A program made the position numbers and the translations under genes. Under the pieces are notes generated by a model. It ran no database searches, was not told where the DNA came from, and saw only the letters and a list, made by a program, of their open reading frames with translations. From the NCBI RefSeq assembly GCF_003412455.1, contig NZ_QTJU01000002.1, positions 806,001 to 870,000 of the forward strand: a DNA stretch of 64,000 nucleotides, in the 5' to 3' direction. Every line of letters starts with the position of its first letter. Within the stretch, counting starts at the first letter, position 1. Origin of the DNA: Deminuibacter soli (GTDB taxonomy: Bacteria; Bacteroidota; Bacteroidia; Chitinophagales; Chitinophagaceae). Below are positions 7,257 to 15,793 of this stretch, one piece after another.

Positions 7257-7287
7257 TTTGTCTACTAAATTAGTAGACTTATCTTTG
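7257..7287 (+). promoter_or_regulatory. promoter of the SusC operon
   Basis: TTTG (7257-7260) and TATCTTTG (7280-7287) are separated by exactly 19 bp, matching the Bacteroidota sigma-ABfr promoter (TTTG / TAnnTTTG, 19-21 bp spacer). The predicted start site is about 7294, immediately before the leader ORF's ATG at 7295, so the leader would be translated from a nearly leaderless mRNA. Confidence 0.75.
7260..7278. promoter_or_regulatory. perfect 9-1-9 operator palindrome in the promoter spacer
   Basis: GTCTACTAAATTAGTAGAC is a perfect inverted repeat of nine bases around one central A. It fills the spacer between the -33 and -7 elements, which is the classic position for a repressor. Together with the half-matching site at 7125-7139 it suggests one dimeric regulator (for example of the Rrf2 or MarR type; unproven) acting on both divergent units. 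Confidence 0.7.
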
Positions 7288-7294
7288 CTGCAAG

Positions 7295-7402
7295 ATGAAA
7301 AACTTAATTAACCAAAACTGCAAGCAATTCCGGCAAGCTTTAATGCAAGCATTTGCCAATACCAATTATCAGCCTTCTTTTTTCTCCGGTTGTTGTTGCT
7401 AG
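7295..7402 (+). CDS. 35-residue leader peptide ending Ser-Gly-Cys-Cys-Cys
   Basis: ORF from ATG 7295 to TAG 7400-7402. It begins MKNLINQNCKQ, is polar with one early cysteine and ends in FFSGCCC. It sits between a strong promoter and the SusC gene, with 82 bases between its stop and the SusC start. I see no GC-rich hairpin with a T-run in that gap, so any control may act through translation or Rho-type termination rather than an intrinsic terminator. The triple-Cys end before a stop is shared with the divergent leader at 7040-7081. Ribosome stalling at Cys codons when cysteine is scarce would link expression of the downstream scavenging operon to sulfur supply (inference, with mycobacterial polycysteine leaders as precedent). 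Confidence 0.6.
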   Translation: MKNLINQNCKQFRQALMQAFANTNYQPSFFSGCCC

Positions 7403-7484
7403 TATAATGCGATTCGACTACTCTTTTATGGTGCGTACATACTACTGCACACGGATTTTCCATATCTAATATAAAAACGCTTAC

Positions 7485-10400
7485 ATGAGACAGCTTTACT
7501 TCAGGGCTGTGTGTGCGCTGCTTTGTGTACTATCAGCCTATGCTGTAATTGCACAACAGCAAACCCAGCCAACCATACATTCCAAACTTACCGGCATAGT
7601 GCTGGATGCCGCTAGCAGGCAACCGCTGGCAGGTGCTGTGGTGAAAATAAAAGGAACCACACATGCGGTAACAACTGACAACGAAGGCAAATTCAATTTT
7701 GTAACAGGCCAGGCATTTCCGTACACGCTGGTAATTGATTACATCGGGTATCAACACCAGGAAATCGTTGTAAATAGTAGTCCGGCAGAAGTTTTAGTAA
7801 AAGAAAATGCCGGGCAGCTGAATGATATTATCGTTACAGGTTATAGCACACAGGAGCGCAAATACATTGCCGGCTCTATAACCAGCGTTAGTGGTGACGC
7901 TATAAGAGATGTACCTGCGGCAGGTTTTAACCAGTTGTTGCAAGGCAAGGCAACCGGTGTACAGGTAATGGCAAACAGTGGTGTGCCCGGAAGCGGCATT
8001 ACCTTCAGGATCAGGGGTAATAATTCTATAAACGCGTCTGTAGATCCCTTGTATATTATTGATGGGGTGTTTGTAAGTAATGCAGATCCTGTGCAGACTT
8101 CAGTAGGCAACCAGCAGCCATCGAACCCTATTGCAGACATCAATCCCAATGATATTGAAAGTATCCAGATTTTGAAAGATGCCAATGCCACGGCCATCTA
8201 CGGATCGCTGGGTGCCAACGGTGTGGTGATTGTAACTACAAGGCGCGGAAAGCGCAATACTCATGCGCGTATCGGCTTAAGTACCTACCAGGGTTGGTCT
8301 ACCGCGATTAATAAATTTAAAGTGGCCACTGGTCCGCAAACAGCTTTGCTGAGCAATGAGGCGAAAATCAATACGGCAGTAGACAATGGCCGCGATCCTT
8401 CAACGGCAACAGGACTTATCGCTAATCCTGATTCCCTGCCTACCTACAACCGCACAGATGATTTATTCCGCACAGCGCGCACGCAGAACTATGATCTGTC
8501 TGCGCAGGGCGGTACAGAAAACAGCACCTACTATGTGTCGTTCGGTTACCTGAAACAGGAATCTGTGGTGAAGCCAACAAACTATGACCGTTATACTGCG
8601 CGGCTCAACTACGATAACAATTTAACTACCCGGCTGAAAGTAGGAACCAGTATTAACATTACCCGGTCGCAACGTAATTTGAGCAGTAATGATAACAACC
8701 CGCAGGGGGTGATTAATTCAGCGTTATTCCCGCGTTCGTACCTGCCTGTATACAATGCAGACGGAACCTATGCGCGATACGGCAGTTTTGATAACCATAT
8801 TGCACTCATCAACAATCTTGACAATGATGCAGTAGGTTGGCGTACCATCGGTAACGTGTTTGCTGAATACAATATCCTGCCGGGACTAAAACTGCGCAGC
8901 AGCTGGAGCCTGGACAACAGCAGCGAGTATGAAAACAATTATTCCAACACGCTCATCAGTGCAGGTATTGCCACCAGTGGTTCTGCATCTTCTTATGAAA
9001 CAAAGAATACGGTATACACCAACGAACAGGTATTGTCTTTTGTGAAATCGTTCGGTAGCAGCAAGCAGCATAATATTAATGCACTGATTGGTAACACGCT
9101 CAATTCCGTGATCAGTCAGGGTACGAGTGCGACGGGCACCGGTTTTGCAACCAATAGTCTTAAGGCCATCAGTGCGGCGGCTACCCGTTCGGGATCGAGC
9201 TTTAGCTCAACGTCTAAACTGGTGTCTTTTTTTGGAAAGGCAGGATACACTTATGCTGACAAGTATACGGTGGATGTAAGTATTCGTGCAGATGCCTCTT
9301 CGAAATTTGGTAAGAACAAACAATGGGGTTATTTCCCTTCCGGTGGTCTTGCCTGGCGCGCAGGTCAGGAAGACTTCATCAAAAGCCTGCATATTTTCAA
9401 TGACCTCAAATTCAGGGGAAGTATTGGATTGTCTGGTAACCAGAATGGAATTGGTCCGTACGCAGCGCTTGGCTTATGGGCATCGGGTGCCAATTACCTG
9501 GAGCAGGCTGGTACAGCACCATCGCAGCTGGCCAACCCTGATTTAACATGGGAAACAACACGGCAGCTTGATCTTGGTACAGAGTTTACCATCCTGAAAA
9601 ACAGGCTTACCATCAGCTTTGATTATTACAACAAGTACACCTACGACTTACTGTTAAACGTGCCGGTGCCATACCGTTCGGGATTTGCGAGCTACCTGCA
9701 GAACTATGGTGCAGTGCGCAACAAAGGCTATGAAGTAGGAGCGCATTCCACCAACATCGACACAAAAGACTTCAAGTGGACAACAGACTTCAATATTTCC
9801 TGGAACAAGAACAAGATCGAAAAACTCGCTTCTGACATTGTGCAGGGTGCTTCGGGAAGAAATATTTCCATCCTGCGACAGGGATATGCTGTAAACTCAT
9901 TCTACCTGTATAAACAACTGTATGTAGATAAGCAAACAGGTAATGCCGTATATGCCGATTTGCAGAAAGACAACCAGATTACCTCTGCAGACAGGCAGAT
10001 TGTTGGCAACGCCCTGCCGGTGTATAGCGGCGGCTTAACCAATAACCTGAGCTATAAAAACTTCGATCTTAATTTCTTCTTCTACTTCCAGGAGGGAAAC
10101 AAGATTATGAACATGAACGATTTCTTTATGGTTCATGGTGGTACGCAGGCCAATATCGGCTTTTTGCCAAGACAGCTGGACAGGTGGCAGAAGCCCGGTG
10201 ATGTTACCGATATACCAAGGCTCACTACCTATTCGGGCAATCCTACGCAAAACGGCGGAGCTGCAAACAACTACGGCGGCAACGTAGCCAACCTTAGCTC
10301 GCGCTACCTGCAGGATGGTTCCTTTTTACGATTGAAGACCATTACGCTCGGCTATAATCTGCCCAATGCCTTGATTCAGCGTTTGAAGCTTAACCGCGCG

Positions 10401-10562
10401 CGTTTGTATGTGCAGGCAACCAATTTGCTCACGTTTACCAAATACGACGGACTTGATCCGGAAGTAAGCTCGCAAAGCAATAACCAGAACACCGCAGGCT
10501 ATGACTGGGCTACCGTGCCTCAGCCGCGTACTGTACAGGTAGGTCTTAGTGTAACCTTTTAA
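7485..10562 (+). CDS. SusC/RagA-family TonB-linked outer-membrane transporter
   Basis: 1025 residues, typical for SusC proteins. Order: signal peptide (about 1-23), a carboxypeptidase-regulatory-like domain (about 33-105: LTGIVLDAASRQPLAGAVVKI), a plug with the family hallmark (GKATGVQVMANSGVPGSGI and RIRGNNSINASVDPLYIIDG, about 150-200), then a 22-strand barrel ending in a terminal aromatic (QVGLSVTF). It imports a nutrient across the outer membrane using TonB energy, with the lid protein encoded next (9 bases downstream). The neighbours (M14 carboxypeptidase, ATP-grasp enzyme, flavin monooxygenase) and the Cys leader suggest a sulfur-containing or peptide-like substrate rather than a glycan (inference). 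Confidence 0.95.
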   Translation: MRQLYFRAVCALLCVLSAYAVIAQQQTQPTIHSKLTGIVLDAASRQPLAGAVVKIKGTTHAVTTDNEGKFNFVTGQAFPYTLVIDYIGYQHQEIVVNSSPAEVLVKENAGQLNDIIVTGYSTQERKYIAGSITSVSGDAIRDVPAAGFNQLLQGKATGVQVMANSGVPGSGITFRIRGNNSINASVDPLYIIDGVFVSNADPVQTSVGNQQPSNPIADINPNDIESIQILKDANATAIYGSLGANGVVIVTTRRGKRNTHARIGLSTYQGWSTAINKFKVATGPQTALLSNEAKINTAVDNGRDPSTATGLIANPDSLPTYNRTDDLFRTARTQNYDLSAQGGTENSTYYVSFGYLKQESVVKPTNYDRYTARLNYDNNLTTRLKVGTSINITRSQRNLSSNDNNPQGVINSALFPRSYLPVYNADGTYARYGSFDNHIALINNLDNDAVGWRTIGNVFAEYNILPGLKLRSSWSLDNSSEYENNYSNTLISAGIATSGSASSYETKNTVYTNEQVLSFVKSFGSSKQHNINALIGNTLNSVISQGTSATGTGFATNSLKAISAAATRSGSSFSSTSKLVSFFGKAGYTYADKYTVDVSIRADASSKFGKNKQWGYFPSGGLAWRAGQEDFIKSLHIFNDLKFRGSIGLSGNQNGIGPYAALGLWASGANYLEQAGTAPSQLANPDLTWETTRQLDLGTEFTILKNRLTISFDYYNKYTYDLLLNVPVPYRSGFASYLQNYGAVRNKGYEVGAHSTNIDTKDFKWTTDFNISWNKNKIEKLASDIVQGASGRNISILRQGYAVNSFYLYKQLYVDKQTGNAVYADLQKDNQITSADRQIVGNALPVYSGGLTNNLSYKNFDLNFFFYFQEGNKIMNMNDFFMVHGGTQANIGFLPRQLDRWQKPGDVTDIPRLTTYSGNPTQNGGAANNYGGNVANLSSRYLQDGSFLRLKTITLGYNLPNALIQRLKLNRARLYVQATNLLTFTKYDGLDPEVSSQSNNQNTAGYDWATVPQPRTVQVGLSVTF

Positions 10563-10571
10563 CCGATAATC

Positions 10572-11909
10572 ATGATCACGAAACATATTATACTCTTATT
10601 GTTTGCCGGTATTGCCATACAGGCGGTATCGTGCAAAAAGTACCTGGATGAGAAGCCCAATAACCTTATTTCAACCGGTGACGCTATTGTAGATGCAGGA
10701 ACTGCACGCGCAGCGATCACAGGCGCATACGACCGGGTGCAGGGATATTATGCATCCAGTTATCCAACACTGGGCGTAATGCCGGCAGATAATGTAATAT
10801 TCAACGGCACGCTTAACGAATACCTGCAGCTGGATCAGAATGCTGTGCCTACGGATAATGTTATCACCGTTGCGGCCTACCAGGGTATTTACCGCGCCAT
10901 CAACTCTGCCAATAGTGTAATTGCTGCAGTGCCGGGTGTTACCGATCCTTTGTTAAGCGCCGCGGAAAAAGACAAGATAACAGGGGAAGCCTATTTTATC
11001 CGTGCGCTTGGTTATTTTGACCTGGCCCGCGGATGGGGTGGTGTACAGCTTCAGTTAAAACCCACGGTTGATATTGCCGGGCTAAAGGGAGTAAAACGCA
11101 GCACGCTTGATGCTACTTACGACCAGGTGCTGGCTGATCTTAACCAGGCTGAGCAGTTGCTGCCTGAAGACGCCACCACACGCAACCGTGCGCAAAAAAG
11201 CACAGCACGTGCATTGCGTGCGCGATTACACCTGTACCGCAAGCAGTGGGCAGATGCAGAAGCCGATGCATCACTTGTTATTGCGAACACGAAATATGCA
11301 TTGGTACAACCTTACAAAACATTTTTTACCGCGCCTTTCCTGAGTACGGAATCTGTGCTGGAGCTGACATATTCAGTCAATGATAAAAACAGCTACTGGA
11401 ATTTATGGTACCCCAGTTCCGCCGGAGGACAATATACGCTGAAGCCCTCAGACGCGCTTGTGGCTAAGCTAAACAACCCGCAAACGGGTGGTACGCGTAA
11501 TGCGCTGATAGCAGGTTCGGGTACCGGAGTGTACGGGGTTTTGTATAATACCACGGCATCCAGTGTTGATCCGTCGTACCTGATACGCATTGCAGAATTA
11601 TACCTGATACGTGCAGAAGCACGTGCGCAGCAGAATAAAATAACTGAAGCGGTTGCAGACCTGAATGTTATCCGTGCACGGGCAGGCCTGGCTGCCACTA
11701 CCGCCACTTCGCAGGCTGATGTATTGCTGGCGATAGAAGAAGAAAACAGTCTTGAATTTGCTTTTGAAGCACATCGCTGGTTTGATCTTACACGTACAGG
11801 CAGGGCCGGGGCTGTGCTGGGTGTTACCAATAGTGACTACTGGCTTTTTCCCATTCCCAACTCAGATATTTTATCCGATCCTGATGTAACACAAAATCAC
11901 GGTTATTAA
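10572..11909 (+). CDS. SusD/RagB-family lipoprotein
   Basis: 445 residues with a lipoprotein signal and lipobox ending AVSC (Cys21), followed by KKYLDEKPN, the standard SusD N-terminus. The body is a helical TPR-like scaffold with the expected SusD features: AYFIRALGYFDLARGWGGVQL near 139-160 and the C-terminal LIRAEARAQ and EFAFEAHRWFDLTR. It would sit as a hinged lid on the SusC transporter and determine ligand capture. It is slightly shorter than many glycan SusD proteins. Second structural gene of the operon. Confidence 0.95.
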   Translation: MITKHIILLLFAGIAIQAVSCKKYLDEKPNNLISTGDAIVDAGTARAAITGAYDRVQGYYASSYPTLGVMPADNVIFNGTLNEYLQLDQNAVPTDNVITVAAYQGIYRAINSANSVIAAVPGVTDPLLSAAEKDKITGEAYFIRALGYFDLARGWGGVQLQLKPTVDIAGLKGVKRSTLDATYDQVLADLNQAEQLLPEDATTRNRAQKSTARALRARLHLYRKQWADAEADASLVIANTKYALVQPYKTFFTAPFLSTESVLELTYSVNDKNSYWNLWYPSSAGGQYTLKPSDALVAKLNNPQTGGTRNALIAGSGTGVYGVLYNTTASSVDPSYLIRIAELYLIRAEARAQQNKITEAVADLNVIRARAGLAATTATSQADVLLAIEEENSLEFAFEAHRWFDLTRTGRAGAVLGVTNSDYWLFPIPNSDILSDPDVTQNHGY

Positions 11910-11934
11910 GCGAATTGCTATAAACAATCATATC

Positions 11935-14628
11935 ATGAAAAAATTCACCATTAAAACCTGGCAGCTATTGCTGTTTACATTGCTGGCAGCACAGGGTGCG
12001 TTTGCGCAGAACAGCTATTTTTTTCCTAAAGCAGGCGCGCTGGACAGTAAAATTCCTTCGCCTGAACAATTTCTGGGTTATCCCATTGGCTCGTTTTACA
12101 CCAGGCACGAGCAGGTAGTAGCTTATCTGCGTGAGCTGGCCCGTGTAAGTGATCGCGTGCATGTGCAAACCATCGGCAGAACATATGAGCAGCGCGAGCA
12201 GGTAATTGTTACTGTTACTGCACCTGCTAACTTCAGCAGGCTGGAGCAGATACGCCAGGAGCACCTGAGCCAGCTGGATCCGGCAAAACCTGCGCTGGGC
12301 AGCACTGCCCCTGTGATTATCCACCTTGGCTATGGCGTGCATGGCAATGAAACATCCAGCACAGAGGTGAGCCTGCTTACGGCTTATTATCTTGCTGCGA
12401 GCCAGGATGCAGAAACGCAGCAATGGCTGAATGAATCAGTAATTTTTATTGACCCGTCTTTAAATCCTGACGGGCGTGACCGCGCAGCCAACTGGCACAA
12501 TGCCTTTCATTCATTTCCACCAGTGGGAGACCCGCTGGATAAAGAGCACCAGGAAGCATGGCCTGCCGGCAGAACCAATCATTACTACACCGATCTCAAC
12601 CGTGACTGGCTGAACCTGGTGCAGGTAGAAAGCCGTAACCGCGTGGCATTCTTTCACCAGTGGTATCCGAATGTGCAGATAGATTTTCACGAACAGGGAA
12701 CCAATGCCACTTATTATTTTGAGCCTACACCGCAGCGGCACAACAGCCCGGTAATTCCGCAGTTCCTGTATGATTACAGCACTATATTGGCGAAGTACAA
12801 TGCAAAGGCGCTGGATGATATAGGTTCATTTTATTTTACCAAGGAAAACTACGATAACCTTTCGCCCATTTACGGTTCAACCTATCCGAAGTTTTTCGGC
12901 AGCGTGGCTGCCACTTATGAGCAGGCCAGCTCACGCGGTGTTTTACAGGAATCTTCCAACGGCCCGGTAACATTTGCCTTTACTATCCGCAACCACCTTA
13001 CCACCAGCTTGTCAACCATTCGCGGAGCTGTTGCTGAAAAAGCAGGTTTGCTGAAAGTGCAGAAAGATTTCTTCCGGTATGCACTGGAGCAGGGAAGAAA
13101 GAATGCAGCTAAAGCCTATGTGTTTGGCGACAGCAGGGATGTTACACTTACAAAGAAATTTCTTTCACTGTTGTTGCAGCATCATGTGAAAGTGTATGAG
13201 CTTTCAGACAATACAACGCAGGATGGCAAGCGCTTTGAGAAAGGCAGTGCTTATATTGTACCTGCAGAGCAACCCAATTTCCTGATTGTACATTCGCTGT
13301 TTGAAGAAAATTTTCTGAAAGACAGTGTGTACTATGATAATACAGGCTGGAGTGTTATCCATGCCTACGGTTTGCAATATGCCAAACTGGCCAGCAGTGG
13401 CAATAAGGGCGGAGAAGTAACTGCGGAAAATTTACCTGCAGGTACTGTGGAAGGCACATCAGGCTATGCTTATGTGATTGACTATAACGAATACAATGCA
13501 AGCAGGGCCTTGTATTACCTGCTTGATAAAAACATTCTTGTTAAAACGGCTTTTAAACCATTTACTGCCGTTACCGCGAAGGGGAATCACGCATATGGCT
13601 ACGGTTCACTGGTTATTCCTGTTGCGGGGCAAACGGTTTCTCCTGATTCATTGCTTCGCATATTGCAGGCTGTAGCTGCAGATGCGCATATCAGTATAGC
13701 GCCTGTAACAACGGGTTTCAGTGCTGCAGGGGTTGATTTGGGAAGCAGCAATATTCACGCAGTGAAAAAGCCGGAAGTGGCAGTGGCATTTGGCCAGGGT
13801 GTTACTTCATCTGAGGCAGGGCAGGTTTGGTTTTTATTGAACCAGCAATTGAATTTGCCGGTAAGCAAGCTGGATATTGCCGCATTTCAACGCGCTTCAC
13901 TGAAACGTTATACAGTGATTGTGTTGCCCGGCGGTAACTATAGTGCGTGGGATAAGGCAACTGTTGAAAAACTGAGAGACTGGGTAAACGACGGCGGTAC
14001 ATTGATTACTTTTCAAACTGCTACGGCATGGGCAGTGAAACAAGACCTGGTGCAGGAGAAGCTGGCTGAGACCGAAGCGCCAAGAAACAGGGGAGGCAGT
14101 GGATTAGGTCAGGCGGCGGAAAGTGTGCCGGGTGCGCGTACGGTTGCCAATGCAGGCGCTGCCGGCGCCTTGCCTGTGACAAAAAGAAGCAGTGACAGCA
14201 ATGCAGTACGGCCGGTTTCTGCACGACTTGATTATGCAGAGCGTGAAGATGCTGAAGGTGCAAGGCGTATTAATGGTGCGATATTCAGGGCCGACCTGGA
14301 TACAACGCATCCCATTGCATTTGGCGTTAACAGCCGCAACCTGTATATCAATAAAAACGGATCTGTGTTGCTGCTGCCGAGCACGAACAAGTATGCAACC
14401 GTTGCGCAATACAATAGCAAACCATTTGTAAACGGCTATTCTTCCAAAGAGAATATTTCCCGCGTGGCCAATTCAGCGGCTATTATCGCGGCATCCAGCG
14501 GTGATGGGGAGGTGATTTTGTTTGCAGATGACCCCACTTACCGGGGGTATTGGCTGGGAACAAGCCGTTTGTTTTTGAACGCGGTGTTTTTTGGTAACCT
14601 GCTGGGTGGCGGCAGGTATGCTCAATAG
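11935..14628 (+). CDS. exported M14-family zinc carboxypeptidase with C-terminal glutamine-amidotransferase-like domain
   Basis: 897 residues with a signal peptide ending AFAQ. The M14 catalytic domain spans about 45-380: zinc ligands His136 and Glu139 in HGNE, third ligand His252 in DFHEQG, and the substrate-binding motifs NPDGRDR (177-183) and DLNRDW (220-225). A later segment (about 600-690) resembles the class I amidotransferase/DJ-1 fold often fused to these large Bacteroidota peptidases (YTVIVLPGGNYSAWDKATVEKL). It should act in the periplasm or at the surface on peptides or peptide conjugates. It follows SusD by 25 bases, so imported material is probably trimmed by it. Confidence 0.88.
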   Translation: MKKFTIKTWQLLLFTLLAAQGAFAQNSYFFPKAGALDSKIPSPEQFLGYPIGSFYTRHEQVVAYLRELARVSDRVHVQTIGRTYEQREQVIVTVTAPANFSRLEQIRQEHLSQLDPAKPALGSTAPVIIHLGYGVHGNETSSTEVSLLTAYYLAASQDAETQQWLNESVIFIDPSLNPDGRDRAANWHNAFHSFPPVGDPLDKEHQEAWPAGRTNHYYTDLNRDWLNLVQVESRNRVAFFHQWYPNVQIDFHEQGTNATYYFEPTPQRHNSPVIPQFLYDYSTILAKYNAKALDDIGSFYFTKENYDNLSPIYGSTYPKFFGSVAATYEQASSRGVLQESSNGPVTFAFTIRNHLTTSLSTIRGAVAEKAGLLKVQKDFFRYALEQGRKNAAKAYVFGDSRDVTLTKKFLSLLLQHHVKVYELSDNTTQDGKRFEKGSAYIVPAEQPNFLIVHSLFEENFLKDSVYYDNTGWSVIHAYGLQYAKLASSGNKGGEVTAENLPAGTVEGTSGYAYVIDYNEYNASRALYYLLDKNILVKTAFKPFTAVTAKGNHAYGYGSLVIPVAGQTVSPDSLLRILQAVAADAHISIAPVTTGFSAAGVDLGSSNIHAVKKPEVAVAFGQGVTSSEAGQVWFLLNQQLNLPVSKLDIAAFQRASLKRYTVIVLPGGNYSAWDKATVEKLRDWVNDGGTLITFQTATAWAVKQDLVQEKLAETEAPRNRGGSGLGQAAESVPGARTVANAGAAGALPVTKRSSDSNAVRPVSARLDYAEREDAEGARRINGAIFRADLDTTHPIAFGVNSRNLYINKNGSVLLLPSTNKYATVAQYNSKPFVNGYSSKENISRVANSAAIIAASSGDGEVILFADDPTYRGYWLGTSRLFLNAVFFGNLLGGGRYAQ

Positions 14629-14636
14629 TTTTTACA

Positions 14637-14658
14637 GGGCAGGTATGAATGCCTGCCC
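14637..14658. other. intergenic hairpin between the peptidase and ATP-grasp genes
   Basis: GGGCAGG and CCTGCCC form a 7-bp stem with an eight-base loop. There is no following T-run, so it is more likely an mRNA-stability element or weak terminator that splits expression within the operon than a full stop. Confidence 0.4.
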
Positions 14659-14782
14659 TTACAATAAAAAGTGACCGAGTGACTAAATGGGAATACCGAA
14701 TAAAATTTACAAAGGCTGATCCGGAAATACACAATTCAGCTATATTTACAAAGTCTATTAAAATGGTGGACATATATCCGAT

Positions 14783-15757
14783 ATGAAACCTTTTGTTATA
14801 TCCCACGAACATCCGGACTGGTTTAAGCCATTGTTGGCCGAACTTGAAAAAAGAGGCATTGCTTACGAAACGGTGAATCCTGTAAAACATCATTTCGCTA
14901 TAGAGGAAAAGAAGCCGGCCTTCAGTCTTTTCTTTAACCGTATGAGCCCTTCTGCCTATTTGCGCGATGGGGTTCAGGGCATGTTTTATACGCTGAATTA
15001 CCTGAAGCACCTGGAAAATCATGGCATACGTGTTATCAACGGCTACAAGGCGTTTACTTACGAAACATCAAAAGCACTGCAGCTGATATTGCTGCAGCAG
15101 CTGGGCATTGCTTACCCTAAAGCGCATGTAGTGAATCATGTTTCACAAATTGAAGCGGCTGCCGGGGGGTTGCGTTTTCCCATAGTAGTGAAAGCGAATA
15201 TTGGCGGCAGCGGTGCCGGTATTGAAAAGTTTAATTCGCTGGAAGAAGTGCGTACCGCCGTAAATAATAACAGCATTGACCTTGGGGTAGATCATACTGC
15301 ACTGGTGCAGGAGTTTATACCTGCGCGCGGCGGTTATATTACCAGGGTAGAAACGCTTGGTGGGAAGTATCTCTATGCTATTCGCGTGTATACAACAGGA
15401 GAGAGCTTCAATCTTTGCCCGGCAGATATTTGTCAAACTACAGGCGGGCAGGAACTTGTACGTAATGCCTGTGCGCTTGATGCGCCTAAAAACGGTTTGA
15501 AAGTGGAAGCATACACACCGCCGGCAGAAGTGATCAGGAACATTGAAACCATTGTGCAAAATGCCGGGATAGATGTAGGTGGTATTGAATACATTATTGA
15601 TGACCGTGACGGAGAGATACTATACTATGATGTAAATGCGCTTTCGAATTTTGTTGCCGATGCAGTAAACGTGATTGGTTTTAACCCGCATGAACGGCTG
15701 GTAGATTTCCTGGAACAACAGGCAGTGAAGCAGCCTGAAAACCTTGCATTGGCCTGA
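14783..15757 (+). CDS. RimK-like ATP-grasp ligase
   Basis: 324 residues, cytoplasmic. A short N-terminal pre-ATP-grasp domain (MKPFVISHEHPDWFKPLLAEL) is followed by the ATP-grasp core: a nucleotide-binding beta strand with VVKANIGGSGAGI around 134-146 and a metal-binding end motif YDVNALSNF around 286-294. Family members join a carboxylate to an amine or thiol via an acyl phosphate (glutathione synthetase, RimK, D-Ala ligase). The substrate cannot be read from sequence. Its position between a carboxypeptidase and a sulfonate-type monooxygenase, under a Cys leader, would fit a thiol or sulfur-compound pathway. A 154-base gap with a hairpin precedes it. Confidence 0.85.
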   Translation: MKPFVISHEHPDWFKPLLAELEKRGIAYETVNPVKHHFAIEEKKPAFSLFFNRMSPSAYLRDGVQGMFYTLNYLKHLENHGIRVINGYKAFTYETSKALQLILLQQLGIAYPKAHVVNHVSQIEAAAGGLRFPIVVKANIGGSGAGIEKFNSLEEVRTAVNNNSIDLGVDHTALVQEFIPARGGYITRVETLGGKYLYAIRVYTTGESFNLCPADICQTTGGQELVRNACALDAPKNGLKVEAYTPPAEVIRNIETIVQNAGIDVGGIEYIIDDRDGEILYYDVNALSNFVADAVNVIGFNPHERLVDFLEQQAVKQPENLALA

Positions 15758-15793
15758 TAAATTTGAATTGCTTACCCTGTAAACAAACAATAC

